The position numbers and the translations under genes were made by a program. A stretch of DNA of 64,000 bases from Isoetes taiwanensis (Eukaryota; Streptophyta; Lycopodiopsida; Isoetales; Isoetaceae), in NCBI GenBank assembly GCA_021234155.1, contig JAJEKV010000041.1, forward strand, positions 10,003,018-10,067,017, given 5' to 3'. Below are positions 21,201 to 33,400 of the stretch, piece by piece (the stretch's first letter is position 1; each line of letters starts with the position of its first letter). Below the pieces are notes generated by a model that was not told where the DNA came from, ran no database searches, and saw only the letters and a list, made by a program, of their open reading frames with translations.

Positions 21201-23597
21201 GCTAAGCAAGGCCTGCTTTTACCTTCTCTCCTCTCACCTATGCTTTCTCAATATCCTGAATCTGTTTCACTAGTTTTATTTCTCGGGGTTTCCACGAATG
21301 CCAATTTGATTATATAGCCAACGTGATTCCTCTTCATTGCTTTATTCAATGTCTTTAAAAACATGCACTACATAATTGGACTAATCTTCAGTACCTTTTA
21401 TTGTCATATGGGTGTTGTTAGGTGCTTTCAGAGTACCCCACACTTCCCCATATGTTGCCACCGAAACACCTGACAACTCAATTCCCATATTAAGCCTACG
21501 GCCTTGTGTATTTAGATATCTCCACTAACTAGAAGAACTATTGATCTAGGCTTGGATTTGAAAGTCCTAGCTTTCAATATCCCACCCTTCTCGAAGATAA
21601 AAATTTGTGGGCACTGTCAATACACAAACAGACTACAAGAGGCTGGACTTTGATCTTATCCACCGCCAAAATGACTGCAAGTTTACCATCAGCTTTTTCT
21701 ATTTCTATAGCTGTAAAAATAGGGGACTCACAAACACAATCCTTGACTTTATTATCGTCCCATTTTGCAGACTCCTCCCATAGTTCCTTGTCTACATGTG
21801 GGCTTCTCGGAATTTTATGACCCAGTTAAGAACACATAAAGGTTGAACCAGTTTCCTCAAGTTGCCAGGTAACCCCTCAATAAATCTTTCTATAGCCCTT
21901 CTTTGCTGACATAGGGCACATAAAGCCAGAGTTTTATAAACTTTTCACAGTGAATTGCCACCAACACGTTGTTCTGCTACAAGTGATAAGACATCTGGAC
22001 TTACTAGCATTTATGAGAACGAAGCACATAGTGACTCTGAAAGCTTTAGCAAACTTTTAAACTTGTAACAGTCCCTCCTAAGGTCATTTCTCTCATATAA
22101 CCCTTCTATCAAAATATGGGCCGACCTTATGAGGTTAGTGGTGGCCGCCTTCTTTATCCTTGTCCGTCATATCCGAAAAATTACCAAACTTCTATACCGT
22201 CTCCAAACATACCTTGTTATCCGTGTCTAAACGGTTCTTATCTGAGAACTGAGTCAATTTCTTGCTTTTCCATATGCTACCTATAACCGTATCTATTGTT
22301 TTCCTCCCTCCCTCCCTCCCTCCCTCCCCGTCACACTGCTAATGATTGAACTAGAGTTAGAGCTCCTAGAACTCCTGTGATATCTCTTTTTCTTTGCCCA
22401 TGGCCCTTTCGATTTCTCCCGGGTTGGCCACTAGTGTTACTTGCGAGAGAACCTACTACGAGGATACCTTTATTGATTGGACCGTTGGTCCATATTGGGC
22501 ATTACAAGGGATTAGTCCCCTCAAAAGTATTTTCCCATTGCATTGGGTTGATGAGGCCGACTAACGAACATTGCATGTTATGGCTGCAAAAAATATTGTT
22601 ATACAGGATTGTTGTATCCTGATATTGACATTTAAGTTGGTGTCCTTGATACATATATTCTTAAGTACTGGAAATATTGATTCTATGATTCACATACGTA
22701 TAAAACTAAAACACATATCTGACATTTATTTCAATGAGTCTCTTGGTCATTTTCTAGAGGAGGTCCTCGCCTCTTCCTATGCTTCAGAATTGGCACAAGG
22801 TTGACGGAAGTTGTTGTGGCTACTGCAATTGTGTTTCGAAAAGGCGTGGCCACTAACATTTTAATAGTCATCTAAATGCCATACAATATGGTTATATACT
22901 TGCCTTAATGTACAGATATTTGTTTTGCGCTTAACTTATAGATTCTTTGTGACTTGGTTAATTGGCAAAACATTTACATGTTATCACAATGCAAGTTAGT
23001 ACTCTCGGGGTGATCAAAACAAAGCAAAACCTCTAAATTTCGAAGTGAACATGTTTAGAAGTCTGGTTTTATATGAAGCAGATTATGGGCCTGTAGAATT
23101 TATACCTCCATATTTGTGAATAATGTGAATATAATAACTTCGGACAAGGTATTTGGTTGTTTTAGAGAATAGATTAGAAATTACATCTATATTTATTAAG
23201 AATGGGTGTAGTCAAAGCCTACTTGCAGGTAAAGTTAAGCAGAACAAAAAAACGTGGCGATGATATTCATTTCTTAACCACCTGGGAAAAGCAAAGTTAT
23301 ATGATCTTTTTCTTGCAACTTTGTTTGTTTGGCTTCTATAACTGTATCTAAATGGCTTTCCCATCTTAGCCGGATATTAATCTTGAATTATGATCTCTAT
23401 TTTCTACACGTTACGGTAATTATTATGTAATAAGGAAGCTGCAGAGTAATTTAATTGTTATAGCAATGCTCCCTCTAATTTCCTAGAGAAACAAATTCAA
23501 AGAAGAGAGGTCAAAGACCAAGTAACGAATTTTTTTTGAAGAAGAGAAGTCAAAGACCAGTTGTTACCTGACTACTTCAGCATATGTTTTTGTTGAG
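21201..23597. other. Non-coding accessory sequence with a (CTCC)n microsatellite
   Basis: No gene can be supported on either strand. The only sharp feature is a CTCC/TCCC microsatellite at 22303-22329. Confidence 0.45.
22303..22329. repeat. (CTCC)n microsatellite
   Basis: About 6.5 uninterrupted units of a 4-bp CTCC/TCCC repeat. Confidence 0.95.
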
Positions 23598-24146
23598 CAT
23601 TAGGGTTTTTTTGAGATTAAAAAAGGGCCTTCAAAACATGCCAACTAAGCCAAATGAAGATAAATGAACTACCAATCAGAAATCAGAGCCTGACAGGTCC
23701 AGTCAGCAAAACTGTTGTAACTAACTCACTGGATCACATTTTCTAGCATAACTGTTGATAGAAAAGTCCAAATGATCTCTCGTTTAGTGCAATAGATAGA
23801 TCTCATTGAGAGCTTTCCAATCTTAGGTGCTTTGCACATATTTTAGCCACTTATGATTGTCAAAACTCCAAAAAATATGGTTTTTACCATTTTTTACTAT
23901 CTTACGGGGCTAAAAGATATGCAAACCACCTAAGGTTGGAAAGATCTCAATGAGATCTATCTATTGCACCAAACAAAAGCTCATTTGGACTTTTCTATCA
24001 ACACTTATGCTAGAAAATGTGATCCAGTGAGTTAGTTATAACTGTTTTGCTGACTGGATTACAAGTTCTGTTTTCTGATTGGTAGTTCATATAGCTTAGT
24101 CAGCATTCTTAGAAGGCCCTTTTATGATCTCAAAAAATCCCTAATG
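23598..24146. mobile_element. 549-bp fold-back (long terminal inverted repeat) element
   Basis: Two inverted arms of ~250 bp face each other around a ~55-bp AT-rich loop (about 23853-23907). The outer ends are CATTAGGG and CCCTAATG. The inner arms pair through GTGCAATAGATAGATCTCAT and its complement down to TTTTAGCC/GGCTAAAA. Arm identity is high but imperfect, with small indels. No transposase. Size and structure fit a fold-back MITE; no clean target-site duplication could be assigned, so the superfamily is open. The transcript would form a long hairpin. Confidence 0.85.
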
Positions 24147-25045
24147 GCTATAGGAGGTGATTAAATAGGTTTGATGGTGGTTCTCTATTGTGAGAAAACT
24201 GTATGATAGTGCATTGCCACCTTCACCAGCAAAACCACAGCTTATGGATAAGTACTTTTACACTACATTTGGTATTTATAACCTGGCCATATTTGACAAA
24301 CTTAATCTATAATGGCAAGTACGAGGCAAACTCAATTGCGAGATCCATGAATCTGGTCATATCTGGCTTCTGGTCATATTTTTGTTGTGTTTCCTAGCTT
24401 CTAAGTGGCCATGTACTTTCATAAAGAACTAATATTTTCATGACTATAGTCATGCACTTGTAAAATGATATACAGTGCCTTTCAAATATGTTGCCAAAGT
24501 GATATGATGTTTCGATATGAAGCATTTTTATTGATCTCTAGTTATCAGAGCTTTCCAAGTAGGTCCATGAGAGATTAGTTCCTCTTCAATCTTACCAAGA
24601 TGCCCAAGTTTGTTCCCTCCACAATAATATGATAACCAGATAAACACCCTCCCCCATTCTTGATGTGTTTTATTGTGATGTAAAATTTCGAAGTAATGTC
24701 TCAACATGACTTAAGGAAGGCTGGACATTTAGGCAGACGCGTGTAGAAATGTAATGGACTGAATACTCAGACAAATGTCATGGACTGAAAATTCATGAAC
24801 ATACTAATGCTATATTTTGTAGCTAAACAAAACATTGAATGTAAGCATGCACCATAAGTAAAATGTAGACTTCATTTCATTAATGCAAGTAAAATGTGAA
24901 TACAAATATTGCTCTAGCAGCTTGTAGCACGCATGCTCCAAAGGTACAGCTACACATCTTTCCTTATATTTATATTTGAATGTTTTTCGCCTTTGAGCAT
25001 AAATATACATGGGCATTTATTGATTTTCCTCGGCTCACGTAAATG
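24147..25045. other. Non-coding spacer
   Basis: AT-rich sequence with no supported gene or repeat. Confidence 0.4.
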
Positions 25046-25273
25046 CAACTTAGGTTGCATTCGCCATATCGCCAATGGCATTTCGCGCCATCGGCTAAGG
25101 TTCTCCGGAACTTCGTGGAAGCTGAAGAGCAACGGCAATTCTTGAAATTACTTGATTTACCTCGATTCGCGATTTACCTCTCATTCTCGCCATCTACCTC
25201 TCATTCCGATGTTTTCTACCCTCGACTTCTGAAGTTTTTACCCCCGACCAGGCGGGGAATGCAACCTAAGTTG
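25046..25273. mobile_element. Small inverted-repeat element (MITE-like)
   Basis: A perfect 17-bp inverted repeat, CAACTTAGGTTGCATTC at 25046-25062 and its complement at 25257-25273, encloses 194 bp of GC-richer sequence than the surroundings. The ends (TTA/GG...CC/TAA) resemble Tourist/PIF-Harbinger MITE termini, but a direct target-site duplication is not evident. An ORF spans part of it without a known domain. Confidence 0.45.
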
Positions 25274-26248
25274 ATCCACGCTTATAAGAATGGCAGCCGA
25301 TTTCTGGAGTCATCCCCGTTCAAGTCATCCATCGCCGCCATGGTCCCTCCCCGGTAAACCGCCATTCTTATATACAACTTGTGCTCCTTTAATGCCACAA
25401 ATCAATTGATACTCATTCCATTCTTTTCTACCCCATTCATGAGGGCAAACCCATAGTGCAACTACACTTTTGTTTGTTTTTTAAGATCTTTTCGTGACAT
25501 ATTGATGGCAAATTGCTCTTGTTCTAATTTTAATGCTTTTGACACTTGGCTTGGTTGTTCTAGTTATGGATGTTGGATGCGAATTACTAATTAGGGCTGC
25601 ACGGGGTCTGGAATTCACCATCACTCTTGGTCAGATTGGAAGTTTGGGTCAATTCTTTATGGTTAAGGTTTATTGTCCTGCTTCCACTTATGTTGTGATT
25701 CTGAGTTTTCCCCAATGGGTCTTGTTGTACTCATTCATCCAGTCTCAATAAAACCCACCACTTCAGAGGTTTGTGCATAAAGACCTTTCCCTAGAATGCA
25801 AGGATGGTAACAATCAACTTTTATCACATGCGTGATGGCATCATGGGACGAGTTAATTCACATGCACAAAAGATGATACAGCAATAAAAGTCATAGCACA
25901 ACGCACTCAGTCCCAGCATCGAAGGGCACGAGACTGCTAGTCTGTTATAAAAGAATCTTTCTTTCAGTTTAGTTTTGACATGCACTGACTAAGACTGAAA
26001 GTTGTTCCACCAGCTTCCTGCCATTGCAATACACATGCATGGACAAAATATTTTGGAGATAACCCTATTTGTAACATAACCTATTTGTAACTTTCTAATC
26101 TCCTTTATACTGATGATATATATAGGTTTGACATGGTTTTTTTATATTTCCATACCTCCATGCAAGTTAGAAAATAATAAATCTATGTTACTGTATCTAA
26201 CCTGTTTGGCTCCAATAATCGCATGGTCCTCATCTCCTCATGAATCAG

Positions 26249-26451
26249 ATGCCTCTTCGAGCTCGTTTCCCTGTCGCCACAATCAAGAAGGCCTAGAATG
26301 AGTTGGGTAGAAGTTTGCACTCTAACCTTGTTTGTGATGACGACAGAAGCCTTTGCTAACCTTCAAAAGGATGACTTGGTCAAGGTCTAAAGAAGAGCAA
26401 GAGAGCAAGTCCCGTAGACAAGAGAAAGTAAAGAAGAAGCAACAGGTATGG
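26249..26451 (+). pseudogene. Exon-like fragment, disrupted
   Basis: After an AG acceptor (26247-26248) the sequence reads MPLRARFPVATIKKA then a stop. Further on, a frame MTWSRSKEEQESKSRRQEK with a lysine-rich end stops at a GTATGG donor-like site (about 26452). RFPVATIKK recalls the start of histone-fold subunits (RFPxAxIKK), but the following residues do not support that family. Weak. Confidence 0.2.
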
Positions 26452-27856
26452 TAGTATTGAAAGTTGAAACTAGGTTGATTACCATGCTCTTATTCTAGGG
26501 TATCTGTTCTGTTGTTGTCGACCAATGGGCCCTACACCACTATAGCCACAAGTATGACGCCAGGGATTGCATATACTTTTAAGGCTTGTAGATAATATAC
26601 ACACTTTGGTCCTTTGTGGATGGATCTTAGTGTTGAATAATAGAATTTCCTCTATGCTTTAAAATTGTCAATGTAGGGTATTGATGTTTCAAGATCTTTC
26701 CATCCCTTACAGAGAGTCTAGTTGTTCCTGTCCCTCATCAATCTTTGTAAATTTAAACTTATCGCAGGCTTAATTTCTCCTTGCATATCCTTCTACCTCA
26801 TCTGCTTGAACTGCCCCTGCATATGCTCGATTATAGTACTGTTTTTCTGGCTGCCTGAAACTCTTTGTTCATTTGCAGTTCTTTTTAGGGCTCCAGCCGG
26901 TTATTGTGTCACAAAGTTTCCACCATATCTTGAGGCTTGCTTCAAATTTGGTTTGTGATCAATTCCATGCTCCATGTGCTGTAGAATCTATGCAATTATC
27001 ATCCCTGCCTTACCGCATCCACCAATCAACCTCGCGGTTTCTGTTTTTTTACATTGAAGGATTCAAATCATCAAATCAAATCAAACAAAAAATAAACGGT
27101 CAAAAAAAATAACGTTCTGGCGTTTAGGATTGATGAATCAGGAACTAAAACCATTAGAACTCTAGATCATGATAGAAATGCAGAATGAATCAACAAATAA
27201 CAAATCAAAGTTCAGACCTCAAAAGCAATATCTAGCTCATTGATGAAACTAACCAAAAGACCACCAAAATACTGCTTTTATAACCAAGGAGCCAAGCTTA
27301 CTTTTGTAATGCCAAAGCTCATGTGATATGTTCGGGTCAAGAGCCACGGCAACTTGGGATACCCATCACTATTCTTGGGTCTCAATAATGGCATCATTTA
27401 ATTCAATTCCCAGTTGAAAGATTATCATCAGCCATTATTGTAATTACCAAACATACTTCAAGACCAAAGTGAGTCCAGATATTGTTATAAGCCAGTTTTA
27501 ACCTTTGATGACATCACAGCATAAACCTTCTATTGAGATGTCTCTGCCTGCTGCAAATTCCTCCTACCATGTGCCCATTAAGGTTTGATTTCATGTGTTT
27601 GATTACCATGCAATTGAGATCATTTGAATAAGAACCTGTGCTAAATTATTGGTGCACTTATCTAATAGGTCTATATTTATTTAAGCTCATTGCATCCATC
27701 TGACCCCTGTAGGGATGCACAGTTTTTTCATTTGGATTCCATTGAATTTTGAAGTTTAATCAATTAGTAAAACTGGGCTTATATGTAAAATAAGATGTAA
27801 GAAAAAGTTTATGAGCTTGGAATATGTTGACTTTCAAGATGTTTGGTTGTTAATAG

Positions 27857-27960
27857 GAGTACGCCGGAGAGAAGAAGAACTTTGCCTGATAGAGCTGATG
27901 GAGAAGAATCTATTGAAGGAATGAGGAAATGGTTCTCATATTCAATGTGTTCTGAATTTG
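27857..27960 (+). other. Candidate orphan internal exon (104 nt)
   Basis: Bounded by an acceptor (TTAATAG) and a donor (GTATGT). One frame is open throughout (STPERRRTLPDRADGEES, then GMRKWFSYSMCSEFG). No recognised family and no companion exons could be joined with confidence. Confidence 0.3.
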
Positions 27961-28519
27961 GTATGTCTCACCCTTTTCATGGAAAAAATCCCATCTTAAC
28001 CTAATGCTTGCTGGCCAATGTCCATCATGTACCAATACAGGAACGTACTTGGACACCAACAATAGCTTCTCTTGAAAAGCCTATTCCCTCTTTGAAATCT
28101 GCATCACCCAGATTCGTATTTGTTTTAAATTGGCTCCAGCATAACTATATTAGTTTAATAAAGTTGTTCTTGTCATGATGTCTATATGGCTCAATTTGGC
28201 GATCTCCTTAAGCTGAGCTGGCAATCATAAACTACATGTACATGTCGCCATCCAAGTCCAACAAATTTATAGGTATCACCTCTATCCTCCAGTTATTCCA
28301 TCCCCTTAATATTTCCATGTATTTTGACTTGAACTTATTTCCCATGCATCCCCTTAGTCAACAAGTAAACCCTCACTGTGGAAGGTTAGGTCTGGCGTGA
28401 ATATGGAAGATAAAATCATTGGTCAGATCTAGTTGCCCTCCATGTCCCATAGCATTAACAGCACAACCATAATGTTCTGGCCGGGAGTGATGCTGTAATC
28501 ACCACACATGGAAATCAAG

Positions 28520-29820
28520 TAATGAAAAGCTTCAGTTATGAACCCGGGTGACAACAAGCAGAAAAGCAAAGTTTTATAAAAGTAATGTCATCCGCAATAC
28601 ACCTCCTAAGTACATTGCTTGAAATAGCCTTAGTGAATCATGTGCCTTCCCAAGCTGTGCATAAGGATATAATAGCTGTCCAGGTACACACATTCGATCA
28701 TTTATTCTGAAAATGTTTTATGTGCAGCCTCAACATTTCCACACTTGCCGTGACATATCAATAAGGGCGCTACCCAGAAGAATATCACGATCCCACCCAT
28801 GCTCATTTCTCTGAGTCATGGACCAACTGCCCTTCTTCTAAGGCAGCTAGATTGGCACATGCATCAAGGACAACTTAGATAAGTAATTTTGTTTGGGAGT
28901 ATGCCTAGGTACTCCATTTTCCTCGAAAAGGCGGAGGGTTTTGGTGCAACAGTCATGATGCACATATGCTGCAACCATGACAGTCCAAGAAACAAGATCC
29001 TTTCAGGCATGCTATCAAACAAACTCGAAAGTATCCTTTTACTTCGCTGCACTTGTTGTACATATTCAAAAACAGTGTTTCCCACACATGAATCTAGCAT
29101 AATATTACTGTTAACTATGCAAGCATGGATCACTTTACCTTCGGAAAAAAACCTCAAGACTTGAGCATGCCTCCAGTATTGCAATTAAAGTAACTCTATT
29201 AGCGCCTATATTTTCCAAATGCATTCGCTTATAAAACTGGAAAAGCATCTTTTTCTAAACCAGCCTCGCATATATGATGTAATCAACGCCGCCAAGTCAC
29301 TACATTTCTGTTTGGCATTTTCTCAAACACAATGTGTGCTTCCTCCAGGCTCTTTGCATCTACCATACATTGAGACTAGGGCATTCTAACAACAATATCT
29401 GATTCAAACCTCTGAGTAATATGTTTTAGAATGATTCTGGCCTTGCTCCCAAGTCATCCCCATTGACAAGTATTTAAGGATCGCGGAATATATGTCACCC
29501 CATTCTGGCTTCACTCCCTTCAAATTCCATTCTTTTTAAGAAGAACCCGAGCTTCCTTGTATTTCCCATCTTGGCAATATGCAGCACCATACTAGTCCAA
29601 AGCAATAACACCCTGTTGCTCATTGTCTCAAATACTTGTTTTGTTTCTTCAACACTGCCACATTTTCCATACATATCAACAAGGCGGTTTCCAATAAACG
29701 TATTCTTATGTCTAGTTTTTAGTGAGCCTACAAGTGAATAGTCCGGATCTCCGCTACAAAGCCAGCCATCAAAATACTTTATCAATAAGTATCGATCTGG
29801 TCGGGCCCCTTTCTCTCTCT
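28520..29820 (-). pseudogene. Decayed PPR protein gene (PLS-type)
   Basis: The minus strand preserves PPR-repeat phrases in several frames. From the 5' side these are NTFIGNRLVDMYGKCGSVEE with KQVFETM and TSMVL (about 29495-29785), then GKVIHACIVNSNIMLDSCVG, SLFDSMPER and FRKMEYLGILPNKITY-like text (28864-29184). Further degraded repeats run towards 28520. PPR proteins bind organellar RNA through 35-residue helical repeats; the intact genes have many repeats and are usually intronless. Here stops and frameshifts break every repeat, so no product is expected. The start and organelle signal are not preserved. Confidence 0.8.
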
Positions 29821-29877
29821 CAGGGATAAATTATAGCTTCGCGCAATCGCTGCCTCATCTACACAAACTCAAAAGAT

Positions 29878-29890
29878 NNNNNNNNNNNNN
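29878..29890. other. Assembly gap (13 N)
   Basis: Thirteen ambiguous bases. The sequence character changes across the gap, from PPR relic to Gypsy-type debris, so continuity is not proven. Confidence 0.99.
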
Positions 29891-29959
29891 TAAGCCTTAG
29901 ACTTAGAACCAAGACCCTTAAGCTAGATAGAGACAGCATCTTGATAGACTCCGATCTAC

Positions 29960-30148
29960 ATGATGCGCACCAAACAGACCGCTCAACTTCCTCGACAAGG
30001 CTTAAATGACCCGAGGCCAAGGAGGCCAAGGAAACAAGAAGAGGAGAGGGCGAACGAGAGCGTAAGGCCAAGGGTCAAGAAGCGGCAGAGCGGCCGGTCC
30101 AACATTTTGAAGACTCAACAGCCTGCACAGTACACGCCAAGGGAGTAA
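29960..30148 (+). CDS. Short basic ORF, probable gag N-terminus, with H3-tail-like start
   Basis: 62 codons from tandem ATGs. The first residues MMRTKQTAQ match RTKQTA of the histone H3 N-terminal tail, and PRKQ recurs ~18 residues later, as in H3. The remainder is Arg/Lys/Glu-rich with no histone fold. Position just inside a Gypsy-like internal region suggests a gag start. It ends at a stop (30146-30148). Function unknown; the resemblance could be chance. Confidence 0.4.
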   Translation: MMRTKQTAQLPRQGLNDPRPRRPRKQEEERANESVRPRVKKRQSGRSNILKTQQPAQYTPRE

Positions 30149-30345
30149 CTCTAATGAAGAAAGATATGCACTTAGCCAGTCATATCAAAGGAGAGCCTTA
30201 TTAATTTAGTAAATGATAAAATTTGTTTAATACAAAGTGTTTTAGAGTAAACTATAAGTGTATAAAGTTACTTAATTAAGTTGAGTTAGTAAGTTTTAGC
30301 TTTTGTTTTAGTCAAAACAGATATCCTAGGCCAATTTGAGAGGAT

Positions 30346-30412
30346 GTCTCACACGTCGCGCCAGGACAGAAAATGAAAAGTTCATTATCGGTCTGGGCGC
30401 AATGTGTGAGAC
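30346..30412. repeat. Imperfect 17-18-bp inverted repeat
   Basis: GTCTCACACGTCGCGCC at 30346-30362 faces GGGCGCAATGTGTGAGAC at 30395-30412 across a 32-nt loop. Nine terminal bases pair perfectly. Confidence 0.7.
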
Positions 30413-33400
30413 CTCCAAACTTTGAACCTCCATAACTTGAGCTACAGAGCTCCAAATCGCCTGAAATTTGTTGCAATAGGACCATTAGACAGCCTAGAAT
30501 CCATTTATGACCTCAAATTAGGCTAGAAATGTCAAACCCCAGCTCAAAATGACCAAAATTGCTCAAACCCTTGAATTGTTTTTCCAAACTGTAGTTTGTT
30601 TGTAGATAGAAGCATACCCCATTAGTAGCTCGCAAGTATTGCTCTCGGCTCAAAGCTGATGCCTTACTCCTAGATAGAAGTTCTCAAGAACACCCCCTTG
30701 TTATAGTCATCTAGACCTCAGCATAGCAACCCAAGTCCAACTGTTGGTACGTCACCTCTGCTCATGCCAAAAGCATAAACCTTGACCTAATTCTGTGTCC
30801 TTCTAATAGAGTTTGACTTATATAGCCGCCACATTGACACTTCCCTATTGCCAGGATACCTAGAAAGGAGCTAGAGTCTAGAGCTGCCCAAGTCACTCCA
30901 TGTGTAGAGATTGGATCCCCCCAAACCAACTTTGCTAGGACCTTAGAGTATGCCTCAAACATCATGGAGGTTTTGCAAAACAACCCCCATTTCATGCCAT
31001 ACCACATGTCCTAATGTCCATAGACTTGTAGATTATAGATATGTCTCCAGTAATGCTGCTCGAGCCATCTTGCTTGCTTATAGAGCCCAAAATGTTGCAG
31101 AAGAGCCCTTCAAGTAGACCCTTAGACTCTAGGATATACGAGAGTTGCTTTCGAAGTACAGGGCCAGAGCCACAGATGAGCTAGAGGCGCAACTTCTTGA
31201 AGACATCAAGGTCCCAGCCGATGTACAAACAGATAAGGAGAGGAGACCGAAAAGGCAGACCCAAGAGAGGGAAGCACAACGACAAACACCTCAACCGACA
31301 AACGAGTAGAACAGGACACCACCGGCCTATCATCAATCTTCATCAAATGGGAAGAATATTTAGTAACCAACGGCATCAAGAATTTTCTAGATGTCAACCT
31401 CCCGGCTACCACGACGAGGTCACATCAGAAAGAGGATCTCGATGCCTTCACCGACTCGACGCACATGAGTTTCAAATAGAAGAATACAAGGCAGCAAAAT
31501 ATAGGTGCAGGAAGACGTTAGACATCGATGCCGCCAAGCATCACGAAGAAGGGCGAGGGGCATAATCTTCCGTCGAGGAGAGAAGTCATGGCGACCGTGA
31601 GTGTATAGAAACCGGAGGGAAGACCACCAACGACCTTGCAGCCCAAAGAGCTCAAGCGAACGCCATGCAACGCCAACAAAAGGAGCAACCAAGCTAAGCA
31701 ACAACAAAACACCTAAGGCTAATCAGGACAAGCTTCCAGCTACCTTGCACCAGCAGGAGAACTTTCATCGGTTCCAAAAAGTAGGAGACCATGAGGGGGA
31801 GGAGATGCATATCAGGGAACATCTCCGACTTGAAGGCCTACATCAGCATTAGAAGCAAGATCAAGGAGGAAAATATGCCGCTCAAACAAGAATTCCGGAC
31901 CCAGGAACACCTAGAAACCAAAGGAAGGACGACCTTACAACGTCAGCCAAGGAGTGCGAGACTCGAATGGATAGGACCCAAAGGACGGAGGAGACGACCT
32001 AGCCAGCAGGTACAAATCACGCAAAGGCGACCAGAAGGAGCTATGATAGGGCAATGGAGATGACCACACTTCCGTGCACGTGAGAGGCACCTCGGAATGA
32101 AGCAAAGCCCAAGTAACAGGAGTCGCACTCAGAAATTCAACCTGCGGAGGAATGACAATGCCTGCCTACCGACCATGAACTCAGAGCTTCGAAGACATTC
32201 AAGAATGCCCAACTGCAATAGCTAAGGATCCTACTCAAGCGACCAACGGCACCGCACATCGGCAACCCTGCAACGACACACCGCATGTAGCGACGTTGAG
32301 CGGTCACCGCATTCCTCACGACGGACATACGCATTAACGAGGAGCATCTTTCTCAAGGGATCACATCGACGAACACTCTTCGCAACTGGGGGTGACGAGC
32401 TCGGATCAGACATGAAGCTCAACAATAGTAGCAGCATCTCAAGGAATCCCGGAGTCAACCAGAATGAAGAAGATGCAAAGAACAATCGAATAATCAAACG
32501 CGATAGGAGGAGGGAAAACCCTAAAGGAGTATAAACATTTAAGTAGATCTTCGTAATTGTTTTGGAAAAGTGGATGAATTAAAATCCCAATGTAAATGCG
32601 TATATGTCTATTGTATATCTCGGGTGCTCACAGATATAGTTGAGAAACGTGAGTTTAAAGTCATGTTTTACGGATTTAGCGCTTAGATCAAGAAGCTCCT
32701 TCACTTCGACTACCAAATGAGGAAGCAAGGAAGCACAACTATAGCCCAAGATCAAAATGGAAGAGCAAGTACGAGGGAGAAAGGACCAGAGCCCAAGCAA
32801 ACCTTCGACTCCAAACACTTCGGGAAGTGCCCCCTCAAGTAGAAGACCAACCGCCCACCCAATGTCGTAATAAGAGACAACACCGGGCCATGTCAAGATC
32901 GCCGGGCCAGCACTGTGACATCGCCAGACGCAACACTACCTCTTGTGGCAGCAGCAACACTTGACGAACTTATGACACAAGTGGCCTCAACAATAGAAGG
33001 AGGAACGACCCGACATCAACAAGCCAACTAAGAAGGCAACATCTCGACGACCATGACTCCAGCTTGTGGTAATATAGGGTGATGCGATATGACACGTGTA
33101 TGAGATGGAGATGCACTTACGAAAGGCACTGCGACGAGGAGATATGCCTTCAACAACTAGGGTGATGGCTTCACAAAACTCCTACCAAAGAATTGGAAGA
33201 AAAGGAAGCCGATCGTATCTCCGATATGTGGGACATCAAACGCCTAAGGTAGAAGCAAAATACACCTTAACGACAAGGATAGCAACCAAGCACCTTCGCA
33301 AAAAGAGAGTTCAAGATAATAGCCGCTATTCGATCCACAAGAGTATATCTAAGGCAAGTACTTCTTCAACTCAAGGGTCAAGTTTATCATTTATATAGGG

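Larger units (their letters stand above)
25274..28519. other. Mostly non-coding, with two exon-like pieces
   Basis: No complete gene. Two plus-strand pieces look like orphan exons and are listed separately (26249-26451, 27857-27960). The rest is AT-rich intron- or intergenic-like sequence. Confidence 0.4.

Noticed and set aside
22303-22329. (CTCC)n as a promoter element
   Set aside because: Simple microsatellite without a gene nearby.
26249-26451. Histone-fold (NF-YC/NC2-like) gene from RFPVATIKK
   Set aside because: Only nine residues fit; a stop follows and the next residues do not continue the fold.
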